A stretch of DNA of 64,000 nucleotides, from assembly GCA_900316935.1 (NCBI GenBank), contig ONEW01000003.1, forward strand, positions 1 to 64,000, in the 5' to 3' direction. A program made the translations under genes and the position numbers. Origin of the DNA: an uncultured Selenomonadales bacterium (GTDB lineage: Bacteria > Bacillota > Negativicutes > Acidaminococcales > Acidaminococcaceae). Within the stretch, counting starts at the first letter, position 1, and each line of letters begins with the position of its first letter. A model generated the notes under the pieces. That model saw nothing but the letters and a program-made list of their open reading frames with translations, was not told the origin of the DNA and did not search any database. Shown in pieces: positions 26,247 to 35,145 of this stretch.

Positions 26247-27626
26247 TTATTCCTGGATTCCCGGAATCTTCGGCAGCTTATCCATGCTCTTGTGCAGTTC
26301 CGCGTCTGTGGGGACGTAGTCCTGCATCGTGCCAGCCATGTAGGATTCGTAGGCCGTCATGTCGAAGAAGCCCGTGCCGGTCAGGCCGAAGAGGATCGTT
26401 TCCGACCGGCCTTCCTCTTTGCAGCGCAGGGCTTCCTTGATGGCGCCCCAGATGGCGTGAGCCGATTCGGGAGCGGGCAGGATGCTTTCCTGGCGTGCGA
26501 ACAGGGTGGCGGCATCGAAAACATTCGTCTGCGTAACCGATTCCGCCTCCATATACCCGTCATGATACAGCTTGGACAGGATCGGAGCCATGCCGTGGTA
26601 GCGCAGGCCGCCGGCGTGAATCGGGGAGGGCGTGAAGGTGCAGCCCAGGGTATACATGCGCGCCATGGGCGTGATTTTGCCCGTGTCGCAGAAGTCGTAC
26701 GCATAACGGCCGCGGGTCAGGGACGGGCACGAAGCCGGTTCCACGGCCACAAGGCGCGGATCGGCCTTGCCCAGGATCTTGTCGCGGGCAAAGGGGGCGA
26801 TGAGGCCGCCCAGATTGGAGCCGCCGCCGGCGCAGCCGACAACGACGTCCGGATATTCGCCCAGCAGTTCCATGGCCTGGGCACTCTCCAGGCCGATGAT
26901 GGACTGGTGCAGCAGGACCTGGTTCAGCACCGACCCCAGCACATAGCGTACATTGTCGCCTTTGACGGCCCGCTCGACCGCTTCGGAAATGGCGCAGCCC
27001 AGGCTGCCCGGGTTCGCCGGGTCTTCCGCCAGCAGTTTGCGGCCTGCGTCGGTCGTGTCACTGGGGCTGGCGATGACTTCGGCTCCAAAGGTGTGCATAA
27101 TGGCCTTGCGGAAGGGTTTCTGCTGGTACGATGCCTTGACCATGAACACGGTCAGGGGCAGGCCGAAATAGGCGCAGGCTTCCGACAGGGCCGTGCCCCA
27201 CTGGCCGGCGCCGGTCTCCGTCGTCACACCGTTCAGGCCCTGCTCCCTGGCATAGTAGGCCTGGGCGATGGCGCTGTTCAGCTTATGGCTGCCCGACGTG
27301 TTGTTGCCTTCGAATTTATAGTAGATCCGGGCCGGCGTGTCCAGGGCCTTTTCCAAATTGTAGGCCCGGCACAGCGGCGACGGACGGTAGTTCTTGTACA
27401 TGTCCAGCACGGCGCCGGGAATATCGACGAACCGCGTGTCATTGTCCAGCTCCTGATGGGCCAGCTTTTTGCAGAATACCGGGTACAGGTCTTCTTCCAC
27501 GCACGGTTTGCCCGTGGCGGGATTCAGCATGGGGTCCGGCTTTTCCTTCATGTCGGCGCGCAGGTTGTACCAGGCCGTCGGCATCTGGTCTTCCGTCAAA
27601 TACAGTCTGTGGGGAATCTTGGCCAT
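26247..27626 (-). CDS. TrpB-like PLP-dependent enzyme (TrpB2 type)
   Basis: 459 aa, longer than the 400 aa of classical TrpB, with the TrpB2-type N-terminal extension. The PLP Lys is in NNTSGSHKLNSA near residue 112, followed by TETGAGQWGTALS, CAGGGSNLGGLI (phosphate site) near 270 and GLTGTGFFDM near the end. TrpB2 proteins make tryptophan from indole and serine or act on related substrates. No trpA or other trp gene lies nearby, which fits indole salvage or a different amino-acid reaction. The ATG at 27626 has an AAGGAGAGAG site. It seems monocistronic. Confidence 0.88.
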   Translation of the reverse strand: MAKIPHRLYLTEDQMPTAWYNLRADMKEKPDPMLNPATGKPCVEEDLYPVFCKKLAHQELDNDTRFVDIPGAVLDMYKNYRPSPLCRAYNLEKALDTPARIYYKFEGNNTSGSHKLNSAIAQAYYAREQGLNGVTTETGAGQWGTALSEACAYFGLPLTVFMVKASYQQKPFRKAIMHTFGAEVIASPSDTTDAGRKLLAEDPANPGSLGCAISEAVERAVKGDNVRYVLGSVLNQVLLHQSIIGLESAQAMELLGEYPDVVVGCAGGGSNLGGLIAPFARDKILGKADPRLVAVEPASCPSLTRGRYAYDFCDTGKITPMARMYTLGCTFTPSPIHAGGLRYHGMAPILSKLYHDGYMEAESVTQTNVFDAATLFARQESILPAPESAHAIWGAIKEALRCKEEGRSETILFGLTGTGFFDMTAYESYMAGTMQDYVPTDAELHKSMDKLPKIPGIQE

Positions 27627-27734
27627 TGTTACTCTCTCCTTTGTAACATCCTTGTCCGGCCCCTCTTCTGGCTGCAATTTCTCTACGGGGCCACTAACAA
27701 GTAGCTTATACTATCCACCACGTAAATGCAAGCA

Positions 27735-28931
27735 TTATTGCGCCTTGACCGCCGCCGCAAACTCACGGCCGAACTGCTCGCACTGCGCCAGGTGTGCCTC
27801 ATCGGGATTCCACATCATGCGCAGGCCGTCGTTGACCATGGCGAAACCGGATTTCTGCAGCGATTCCGTAATCTCTTTCGCTGCCTCGCCGCTCCAGCCG
27901 TAGCTGCCGAAGGCCGCGGCCTTCTTTTTTTTGAACTTGCAGCCGTGGAGCAGCTCCAGGATGCCTGCCGTATAGTAGGACACGCCGTAGTTGATGGTCG
28001 GGGAACCGACGAGGATGGCCTTCGATTTCATGACTTCCGTCACAATATCGTTCTTGTCCGCCCTGGCGCAGTTGCAGACCTTCACGACCACCGACGGGTC
28101 GGCTGCCTCGATGCCTTTTACGATGGCTTCGGCCATGTGGCGCGTCGAATTCCACATGGTATCGTAAATCACGGTGATCTGGTTTTCCTGGTAATCGGCC
28201 GCCCAGTCCGCGTAAAGCTTCAGGATCCGGCCCGGATTTTTGCGCCAGATGATGCCGTGGCTCGGGCAGATCATCCGGATCGGCAGGTCCAGGGCCTGGA
28301 CTTCTTTCAATTTGCGCGTCACCATCGGATTATACGTCATCACGATATTGGCGTAATATTTCATGGCTTCGCGCAGGGCCGCGTCCAGGTCGCACGTATC
28401 GTCGAAGAGCTCTTCCGACGCAAAGTGCTGGCCGAAGGCATCCGTGCTGAATAAGATGTCCTCCCCCGTCAGGTAGGAAAACATGGTGTCAGGCCAGTGC
28501 AGCATAGGGGCTTCGATGAAGTGCAGCTGCGTTTCGCCCAGGTCCAGCACGTCGCCGGTCTTCACGTTGACGAAGTTCCAGTCCTGGTGGTACATGCCGC
28601 GCAAGATTGCTTCGCCCTTCCTGGTGCAGTATACCGGCGTGCCGGGAATCTCGGCCAGCAGCTCCGGCAGGGCACCGCTGTGGTCGATTTCGTTGTGGTC
28701 CATGACGATGTAGTCAATCTGTTTCAGGTCGATTTCCTTCTTCAGGTTCTCTACAAACTCCTTGTCATACGGTTTCCAGGCCGTATCAATCAGCGCCACC
28801 TTCTTGTCGCGGATCAGATAGGCATTATAGGAAGACCCGCGGCGGGTGGACAATTCGTGTCCATGGAAAAAGACCAGTTCCCAGTCGATCTTCCCCACCC
28901 ATGTCACTTTATCCGTAATCTTTTTACCCAT
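27735..28931 (-). CDS. Flavodiiron protein (A-type flavoprotein, FprA-like)
   Basis: 398 aa in two domains. The metallo-beta-lactamase-like diiron domain (1-250) has VMDHNEIDHSGALPEL, giving the H-x-E-x-D-H ligands, PMLHWPDTMFSYL, FSTDAFGQH and CPSHGIIWR. The flavodoxin domain (255-398) starts TVIYDTMWNSTRHMAEAI and binds FMN. These enzymes reduce O2 to water or NO to N2O in anaerobes, receiving electrons from rubredoxin or other carriers. No rubredoxin gene is adjacent. The start has an AAAGGAGT site. It fits oxidative-stress defence in a strict anaerobe. Confidence 0.95.
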   Translation of the reverse strand: MGKKITDKVTWVGKIDWELVFFHGHELSTRRGSSYNAYLIRDKKVALIDTAWKPYDKEFVENLKKEIDLKQIDYIVMDHNEIDHSGALPELLAEIPGTPVYCTRKGEAILRGMYHQDWNFVNVKTGDVLDLGETQLHFIEAPMLHWPDTMFSYLTGEDILFSTDAFGQHFASEELFDDTCDLDAALREAMKYYANIVMTYNPMVTRKLKEVQALDLPIRMICPSHGIIWRKNPGRILKLYADWAADYQENQITVIYDTMWNSTRHMAEAIVKGIEAADPSVVVKVCNCARADKNDIVTEVMKSKAILVGSPTINYGVSYYTAGILELLHGCKFKKKKAAAFGSYGWSGEAAKEITESLQKSGFAMVNDGLRMMWNPDEAHLAQCEQFGREFAAAVKAQ

Positions 28932-28977
28932 GGCAGACTCCTTTCGTTGCCGGAATGCCCGGCACCCTCCTCTTCCC

Positions 28978-29703
28978 TTACAGGTTCCCCGCCTTTTTCT
29001 CCATGTTCAGGTCAATCAGCCCCGAAGCATAGGGGCCGATCTCGTAGGGCATGAACATGAAATGGATATAGCCCTGCTCGTCTACATAATAATTTTGCGG
29101 CAGCTTCTTCAGGCCATGGAAATCAGGGAAGAAAGCGTCATTCATCGCATATTGGCTGGTCAGCAGCTTCTGGTTGATGGCTGCCAGCGTAAAGGCTCCT
29201 TTATCGGCCGGACGGACCAGGTCTTTCCATTTCAAGAGTTTCCCCGTCACCGCGTTGAATGTGAGCCCTTCCTTGCCATACAGCGGATGGGCGGCATATT
29301 CCGCATAATAATAATGGTACAGGTTCAAGCTGAAATAGCGTCCGTCGTTGCATTTGACCTCATAGCCCAGGTCGTTCGACTCATTGCCCGCATCGGGTTT
29401 GCTGCGCCTGGAAACGTAATTCTGGGCGAACTTCCATGCCCGTTCCGACAACTCTTCCGAAATCTCCTCGGCCGCCTCGGTATGCTGCGCACTCATCACC
29501 CAGGGATAGACGATCTTGCAGACAAACCCCTTCGTGTTGCGCCCGTACTGGCCGGACAATTCGACAATCTCCAAAGGGCGCGGTGCCGCTGCATCCGCCG
29601 CTGCCGCAAAGGGCACGGGCAGGGCGGCCAGGCCGGCGGCAAGCGCTGCAGCGCACAGCCAGCGGGAAAGATGCAGACGGTGGGATGGATTCAGCATAAG
29701 CAT
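28978..29703 (-). CDS. Exported protein with a DUF3298/RsiV-like domain
   Basis: About 241 aa. The signal peptide covers roughly residues 1-36. The mature part resembles RsiV-type DUF4163/DUF3298 proteins: Y-F-S-L-N-L-Y-H-Y-Y-Y, NAVTGKLLKWKDLV, and a final FMFMPYEIGPYASG. In RsiV this domain binds lysozyme, but many members are of unknown role and no sigma factor is nearby. Three in-frame ATGs lie close together (29706, 29703, 29697); I chose 29703, whose spacing from AGGAGG is best. A related C-terminal domain may be present in the protein at 45122-46807. Confidence 0.7.
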   Translation of the reverse strand: MLMLNPSHRLHLSRWLCAAALAAGLAALPVPFAAAADAAAPRPLEIVELSGQYGRNTKGFVCKIVYPWVMSAQHTEAAEEISEELSERAWKFAQNYVSRRSKPDAGNESNDLGYEVKCNDGRYFSLNLYHYYYAEYAAHPLYGKEGLTFNAVTGKLLKWKDLVRPADKGAFTLAAINQKLLTSQYAMNDAFFPDFHGLKKLPQNYYVDEQGYIHFMFMPYEIGPYASGLIDLNMEKKAGNL

Positions 29704-29882
29704 CATTACCTCCTGATAACCAAACGTTGAATACGGCAGATTTCTCTCCCCTTCTCCCCTGTTTACCGGATAATTATACTTATACTATACCATATTTTCG
29801 TTCATTATATCTGTCGCAGGGCTGCCGGGGCAACAAAATTTTTCCCAACGGGGGATTTCCCGCCCCAAACGGCGGCAGGCCT

Positions 29883-31235
29883 TCACTCCATCCGGTGTTT
29901 CTTGAAGAAATCCAGCGCCACTTCGGGGAACATGATGTAGCTCAGCAAATCTTCTTCACTGGCCTCCGGAAATCCCTGGACGGCCAGCTTGGCCCGCATG
30001 GCGTCCACTTGCGGCGGGATGTCGTCGGCCGGGCGGTGGTCGATGAGGGTGGCGTCCCCGAGGATGCGTTTCCTGATGTCCCACTTGATGGGACCGGGCG
30101 TGCGGCCGTATTTGCCGCGGACCAGGTCCTTGACTTCCCTCGGAACCATGCGGTACCGTCCCAGTGCGACGTTCAGCACCGCCATGGTGCCCACGATCTG
30201 GCTCGTCGGCGTGACCAGGGGCGGATAGCCCAGTTCCTTGCGCACGCGGGGCATTTCCTCCAGCACTTCGTCCATCTTGTCGGCGATGCCGATCTGCTTC
30301 ATCTGGTTCATAAGGTTGGACATCATGCCGCCGGGGATCTGGCTGACCAGCACCTGCGGGGTGAGGCTCAGGTCCGCATTGAGGTTGAAGATCTGCACCA
30401 GGTCCGTGCGGACTTTCCGGAAATGGGCGGCCAGCTGTTCCAGCAGCTTCGCGTCCAGGCCTGTGTCACGCGGGGTGGGTCGCAGGGCGGCCACGAACGA
30501 TTCCGTGCAGGGCTGGCTCGTCAGGCCGGAAAAGGGGGAAATTGCCGTATCGATGATATCCACGCCGGCTTCGATGGCCTTCAGGTATGTCATTTCACCG
30601 AGGCCCGTCGTGCAATGGGTATGCAGTTCCAGGGGCACTTTCAGCTCCGCTTTCAGGGCCTTCACCAGGTCGTACGCCGTGCAGGGCAGGAGCAGGCCGG
30701 CCATATCCTTGATGCAGATGGAGTCGGCGCCCATGTCTTCCAGCTGTTTGGCGATGCGGACGAAATCCTCCGTCTTGTGGTAAGGGCTCGTCGTGTAAAT
30801 CAGGGTTCCCTGGGCGACGGCCCCTTCCTTCTTCGTGGCCCGCATCGCTGTTTCCAGGTTCCGGACATCGTTCAGGGCGTCGAAGATGCGGATGATGGTG
30901 ACGCCGTTCTCGACACTGCGCCCTACGAAATCTTCCACCACGTCATCGGCATAATGGGAATAGCCGAGCAGATTCTGCCCGCGCAGCAGCATCTGGATCG
31001 GCGTTTTCCGCAGGTGGCGCCGCAACGTGCGCAGCCGTTCCCACGGATCTTCATCCAGGAAGCGCAGGCAGGCGTCGAATGTCGCACCGCCCCACGCCTC
31101 GACGGCATGGTAGCCCACCTCGTCCATGATATCCAGGACCGGGAGCATGTCCCCCGTCCGCATCCGCGTAGCGGTCAGGGACTGATGCCCGTCCCGCAGC
31201 ACCGTTTCCGTGATCTGTACCGGTCTGTCGTTCAT
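29883..31235 (-). CDS. Carboxyltransferase subunit, oxaloacetate decarboxylase alpha / pyruvate carboxylase B type, without biotin domain
   Basis: 450 aa. It is an HMGL-like TIM barrel with TETVLRDGHQSLTATRM (metal-binding Asp) near residue 10, YHAVEAWGGATFDACLRFL, DSICIKDMAGLLLP with the Lys near 177 and LHTHCTTGL metal His residues near 205, then a conserved carboxylase domain. It should transfer CO2 between biotin and pyruvate/oxaloacetate. The biotinyl domain usually fused at the C terminus is absent and no biotin carrier or membrane beta subunit is adjacent, so partners lie elsewhere. The ATG at 31235 has a GGGGAGGA site. The promoter carries a 15-bp palindrome. Confidence 0.88.
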   Translation of the reverse strand: MNDRPVQITETVLRDGHQSLTATRMRTGDMLPVLDIMDEVGYHAVEAWGGATFDACLRFLDEDPWERLRTLRRHLRKTPIQMLLRGQNLLGYSHYADDVVEDFVGRSVENGVTIIRIFDALNDVRNLETAMRATKKEGAVAQGTLIYTTSPYHKTEDFVRIAKQLEDMGADSICIKDMAGLLLPCTAYDLVKALKAELKVPLELHTHCTTGLGEMTYLKAIEAGVDIIDTAISPFSGLTSQPCTESFVAALRPTPRDTGLDAKLLEQLAAHFRKVRTDLVQIFNLNADLSLTPQVLVSQIPGGMMSNLMNQMKQIGIADKMDEVLEEMPRVRKELGYPPLVTPTSQIVGTMAVLNVALGRYRMVPREVKDLVRGKYGRTPGPIKWDIRKRILGDATLIDHRPADDIPPQVDAMRAKLAVQGFPEASEEDLLSYIMFPEVALDFFKKHRME

Positions 31236-31292
31236 GATGTCCTCCCCGGAAATCGCAGCTGTATCAGCACTAAGAATTTCAACCAAATATCC

Positions 31293-31307
31293 TGTATACA
31301 GTATACA
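31293..31307. promoter_or_regulatory. 15-bp palindromic operator candidate over the carboxyltransferase promoter
   Basis: TGTATACAGTATACA is a perfect dyad with one central base. On the minus strand it overlaps a -10 (TATACT or TATACA) fed by TTGCGG or TTGTCC. The form resembles GntR-family sites, a family-level analogy only. Confidence 0.6.
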
Positions 31308-31340
31308 TGAATTTGGACAAATCCGCAATCAACGGGAACA

Positions 31341-31381
31341 GCCTCCAAGTAACCACCTGTTCCGGTGTCTTACTTGGAGGC
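31341..31381 (-). other. Strong hairpin after leuA
   Basis: GCCTCCAAGTAA (31341-31352) pairs perfectly with TTACTTGGAGGC (31370-31381), with an inner CACC/GGTG. It lies 86 bp beyond the leuA stop. There is no clear T-run on either strand, so termination is only possible. Confidence 0.5.
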
Positions 31382-31466
31382 CGTCTCTCTCTTTCCCTTC
31401 CGTATGCTTTTGTTTTTTATGTCATTTGATGTTCTGGCGGGATTCCAAATGGCGCAGTTCCTTCCG

Positions 31467-33203
31467 TCACCACTGCTTTTGCCGCTGCGGCACGAACACC
31501 GGCCGGCCCGCTTTCTGGTTTTCGGCGCGGTTGATGGCGCAAATGATGCCCAGCAGCGAGGCCACGACGATGCCGTTGTGGATGCCGACGCCGTAAATGC
31601 TGCCGCCATCGGGTTTCTGCAGGTGGATATAGCAGATGGCCCGGGAATCGGAACCGCCCGTGATGGCATGTTCATCATAGTCAATGAAGTTATAGCCCGT
31701 GACGCCGACCTGCCTGAGGGCCTGGAAAAAGGCGTCGATGGGGCCGTTGCCCTCGCCGACCACTTCGTATCCCACGCCGTTGACGGCGATTTCACCCGTG
31801 AAGGTCGTGTGGTTCGCTTCCTTCTGGGCATCCTCGTCGCTGTAGTCGAAGCGGCGTTCCAGCAGTTTGTACTTGCCTGTGCAGTCGATGAACTCATGCT
31901 GGAAGAGGTCCACAATCTGCTGTTCGTCCAGCTCGTCGCCGTACGCATCGGCTGCCGCCTTGACGACGTCGCCGAATTCCGGCTGCATGGCTTTGGGCAT
32001 GCGGTATCCCTTGGCCTGTTCCAGGACGTAGGCCGCGCCGCCCTTGCCGGACTGGCTGTTGATGCGGATGATCGGCTCATACTGCCGGTTGATGTCGGCC
32101 GGGTTGATGGGCAGGTACGGAACCTCCCAGTATTCGCAGCCTGTGTCACGCATAAAGTCGAAGCCCTTCTTGATGGCATCCTGATGCGAACCGGAGAAGG
32201 CCGTGAAGGCCAGTTTGCCCGCATAGGGCTGGCGGGGCGGAATGGTCATCTTGGTGCATTCCTCGTAGACCTTCGCCACGGATAAGATGTCGTGGAAATC
32301 CAGTTTGGGATCGACACCCTGGGTATACATGTTCAAGGCCACGGTGACAATGTCCAGGTTGCCCGTACGCTCGCCGTTGCCGAAGAGGCAGCCCTCGATG
32401 CGCTCCGCGCCGGCCAGCAGGCCCAGTTCGGCGCAGGCCACGCCCGTGCCGCGGTCATTGTGCGGATGGAGGCTGATGATGGCGGCTTCACGGTCCGGCA
32501 GGTGCTTGATGAAGTATTCAATCTGGTCGGCATAGGTGTTCGGCGTACACATTTCCACCGTCGCCGGCAGGTTGATGATGACCGGCCGTTCCTTCGTGGC
32601 GCCCAGGGTCTTCATGACCTCGTGGCAGATGCGGACGGCAAAATCCTGTTCCGTGCCCGTGTAACTTTCCGGCGAATATTCGTAGCGGATGTTCATGCCG
32701 CTGCGGGCCACTTCCTCTTCCGTCAGGCGGCGGATGAGTTCCGCCCCTTCCACAGCGATGTCCACGATGCCGTCCATGTCCTTCCGGAACACGATTTTGC
32801 GCTGCAGCGTCGACGTGGAGTTGTAAAAGTGGATGATGACGTTCTTGGCCCCCTTCACGGCTTCGAAGGTCTTCCTGATCAGTTCGGGACGGGCCTGGAC
32901 GAGGACCTGCAGCGTCACGTCGTCCGGCACCAGATGCTTTTCAATCAGGGTGCGGATGATCTCGTATTCCGTTTCCGACGCGGACGGGAACCCGACTTCG
33001 ATTTCCTTGAATCCGATGTCGGTCAGCGTCTTGAACATGCGGAGCTTTTCGTGCTTCTGCATGGGCGTCACCAGGGCCTGGTTGCCGTCGCGCAGGTCGA
33101 CGCTGCACCAGACGGGTGCCTTGTCGATGATGTGGTCCGGCCAGTCGCGGTGTTCCAGATGGATCTGGTGAAACGGAATGTACTTTTTGACGGGTTGCTG
33201 CAT
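31467..33203 (-). CDS. leuA: 2-isopropylmalate synthase, long (type 2) form
   Basis: 578 aa. The catalytic TIM barrel has WCSVDLRDGNQALVTPM near residue 34 and SLHPHNDRGTGVACAELG near 247 with zinc His residues. The subdomains and the C-terminal LeuA regulatory domain (about 465-565, with AITGGSDSRAICYIH) follow. The N-terminal extension and motif spellings are of the actinobacterial/fungal-like subgroup, not the 510-aa form. It condenses acetyl-CoA with 2-oxoisovalerate, the first leucine step, and the regulatory domain implies feedback by leucine. The AAGGAG site lies 11 bases upstream. A leucine T-box controls transcription. Confidence 0.95.
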   Translation of the reverse strand: MQQPVKKYIPFHQIHLEHRDWPDHIIDKAPVWCSVDLRDGNQALVTPMQKHEKLRMFKTLTDIGFKEIEVGFPSASETEYEIIRTLIEKHLVPDDVTLQVLVQARPELIRKTFEAVKGAKNVIIHFYNSTSTLQRKIVFRKDMDGIVDIAVEGAELIRRLTEEEVARSGMNIRYEYSPESYTGTEQDFAVRICHEVMKTLGATKERPVIINLPATVEMCTPNTYADQIEYFIKHLPDREAAIISLHPHNDRGTGVACAELGLLAGAERIEGCLFGNGERTGNLDIVTVALNMYTQGVDPKLDFHDILSVAKVYEECTKMTIPPRQPYAGKLAFTAFSGSHQDAIKKGFDFMRDTGCEYWEVPYLPINPADINRQYEPIIRINSQSGKGGAAYVLEQAKGYRMPKAMQPEFGDVVKAAADAYGDELDEQQIVDLFQHEFIDCTGKYKLLERRFDYSDEDAQKEANHTTFTGEIAVNGVGYEVVGEGNGPIDAFFQALRQVGVTGYNFIDYDEHAITGGSDSRAICYIHLQKPDGGSIYGVGIHNGIVVASLLGIICAINRAENQKAGRPVFVPQRQKQW

Positions 33204-33289
33204 TTTTTCTCTCTCCTTACTCCTGGTGCAGGTTCTGCCTGCTTGTTCGGAATTTCCCTTTTTAACTCTCTTGCCCTTAGAATCGCAAT

Positions 33290-33584
33290 GAAAAACTCCC
33301 CGCCCCTTTTCTCTCTAAAAGGGGCGGGGAGATAGATTCCACGCTGTACCACCCTTATTCAGCCGGGGTTGCCCCGGCCCTCTCAGCCTCCAACAAGGCC
33401 TTTACCAGTAACGCGGTTCGATACGTCCTGCCCTAAACGCAGCCGTTTCAGGCAGGCAGCTCGGGGACCAGTCATGCATATGGCTGCCGCTGCCGGTTTG
33501 CACCAACCACCGGTTCTCTGAAGCCCTGCAGGCCATATCTTTTTCCCGTCATCGCCTTTATGCGGTGAAGAATTTTCAATTGAT
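33290..33584 (-). promoter_or_regulatory. T-box leader of leuA (Leu, specifier read as CTG)
   Basis: On the minus strand the T-box core AAGGGTGGTACAGCGTGGAA lies at about 33338-33357. It is followed by a terminator hairpin (33296-33331, CTCCCCGCCCCTTTT stem) and a T-run. Stem I occupies about 33470-33570. Counting back from the conserved region, the specifier reads CTG in GCATGACTGGTCCCC. Uncharged tRNA-Leu should favour readthrough. Confidence 0.9.
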
Positions 33585-33590
33585 GGACCT

Positions 33591-33619
33591 AGTATAACAA
33601 TTTCATCCGTGAAAGTCAA
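33591..33619 (-). promoter_or_regulatory. Promoter of the leuA T-box leader
   Basis: TTGACT (33614-33619) and TATACT (33591-33596) with 17-bp spacing on the minus strand. Confidence 0.82.
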
Positions 33620-33693
33620 TTCCCTGTAGAGCGGATACGGACAATCCTTTTCCTTTTTTGCGGAAAGTGTAACATTTGACATCTTTCCGGCAT

Positions 33694-33722
33694 TTGACGG
33701 AACCCGGTGTTTTCATTATACT
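33694..33722 (+). promoter_or_regulatory. Promoter of the CNNM/CBS protein gene
   Basis: TTGACG (33694-33699) and TATACT (33717-33722) with 17-bp spacing. The leader is about 30 nt. Confidence 0.75.
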
Positions 33723-33759
33723 GATTATACTGATAGTGATCAAAAGAAAGGAAATCTGT

Positions 33760-35052
33760 ATGGAAGACGCTGCTCTCACTGTCTATATCATCGCCCTGTT
33801 CGCGCTGCTGTGCTGTTCGGCCTTCTTCTCGTCGGCCGAGACATCCCTCACGAGCGTGAACAAGATCCGCCTGAAGAACATGGCGCGCAAAGGGGACGCC
33901 CGGGCCCAGCTGTGCCTCAAACTGCTGGAGGACTTCGATTCCGTGCTCTCGACGATCCTCGTGGGCAACAACATCGTCAACATCGCCGCCGCGTCCATCG
34001 CCACGGTGGTCTTCATCCAGCTGATGGGGTCCAAGGGCGTCACGGTATCCACCATCGTCACGACGGTCGTCATCCTGATTTTCGGCGAAATCTCGCCGAA
34101 GAGCCTCGCCAAGGAATTTCCCGAAAAGGTCCTCTTGTGGGCCTGTCCGGCGCTGCTTTTCCTGACCCGGGTCTTTACGCCGGTCAACTTTTTCTTCAAC
34201 CAGCTGAAAAAGGCCCTGAGCCGCCGCATCGCCGGCAAGAAACAGGCCCAGGGCATCACGGAGGCGGAGCTCAAGGTCATGGTGGACGAGGTCCAGTTGG
34301 GCGGCACCATCGACCGCGACGAAGGGGACCTGATCAAGGCCGCCATTGAATTCAACGACGTGCGCGTCAAGGAGATCCTCACGCCCCGCGTCGACATGAC
34401 CGCCTGCAACATTACGGACAGCAATGCCGAAATCTACCGGCTTTTCTCGTCCCACACCTTTTCGCGCCTGCCCGTGTATGACCTGGAGGAAAACAACCTC
34501 ATCGGCCTGATCCATTCCAAGGATTTTTATAATTCCTACATGAAGGACCCGAAATTCAAGCTCAAGACGATCCTCAAGCCCATCGGCTACGTACACCGCT
34601 CCACCAAGGTGTCCGTCGTCCTCAAGAACATGCAGCGCCACAAGCTGCAGATGGCCGCCGTCATCGACAGCTACGGCAGCGTGGCCGGCATCGTCACCAT
34701 CGAGGACATCATCGAGGAACTCGTCGGGGAAATCTGGGACGAGCACGACACGGCCGTGTCCGTGTTCCACAAGCTGGGCAGCCACAAGTACCTGGTGTCC
34801 TGTGACTCCAGTTCCCGCAACGCCAGCCTGCGCGACATGTTCGAATACATGCGCCTGGATTTCGACCTGTACGGTCTTGAGAACCAGCCTATCGCCGGCT
34901 GGGTCATCGAGTCCTTCGGCCAGATTCCCCAGAAGGGGGACACCTTCACGTACCAGGATCTGCAGGTCGAGGTCAGCAAGGTCGACCAGAACCGCGTCAA
35001 GGAAATCATCGTCACCCACCTGCCGGCACCGGCGGAAGCGCCGGAATCCTGA
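33760..35052 (+). CDS. CNNM/CBS-domain membrane protein (hemolysin C / CorC-type)
   Basis: 430 aa. The N-terminal DUF21/CNNM membrane domain (about 1-190) has SSAETSLTSVNKIRLKNM and VIFGEISPKSLAKEF-type signatures. Two CBS domains follow (about 205-330: ILTPRVDMTACNI, IVTIEDIIEELVGEIWDEHD), then the CorC_HlyC domain to the end. Such proteins are linked to magnesium or other cation export and resistance; the older name hemolysin is historical. The ATG at 33760 has an AAAGGAAA site. It is a single-gene unit between its promoter and a bidirectional terminator. Confidence 0.9.
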   Translation: MEDAALTVYIIALFALLCCSAFFSSAETSLTSVNKIRLKNMARKGDARAQLCLKLLEDFDSVLSTILVGNNIVNIAAASIATVVFIQLMGSKGVTVSTIVTTVVILIFGEISPKSLAKEFPEKVLLWACPALLFLTRVFTPVNFFFNQLKKALSRRIAGKKQAQGITEAELKVMVDEVQLGGTIDRDEGDLIKAAIEFNDVRVKEILTPRVDMTACNITDSNAEIYRLFSSHTFSRLPVYDLEENNLIGLIHSKDFYNSYMKDPKFKLKTILKPIGYVHRSTKVSVVLKNMQRHKLQMAAVIDSYGSVAGIVTIEDIIEELVGEIWDEHDTAVSVFHKLGSHKYLVSCDSSSRNASLRDMFEYMRLDFDLYGLENQPIAGWVIESFGQIPQKGDTFTYQDLQVEVSKVDQNRVKEIIVTHLPAPAEAPES

Positions 35053-35082
35053 GGGGTCCGTCCCCCTGCACCGTCTGAAACA

Positions 35083-35131
35083 GAAAATTCCAAGCTGTCA
35101 CTGGAGCAGCCAGTGCGGCTTGGAATTTTTT
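35083..35131. terminator. Bidirectional terminator between CNNM protein and P-type ATPase
   Basis: AAAATTCCAAGC pairs with GCTTGGAATTTT around an inner TCACTGG/CCAGTG-type hairpin, with T-runs on the plus strand and A/T edges on the other. It serves converging genes. Confidence 0.88.
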
Positions 35132-35145
35132 TGCCTTTTTTCCGT

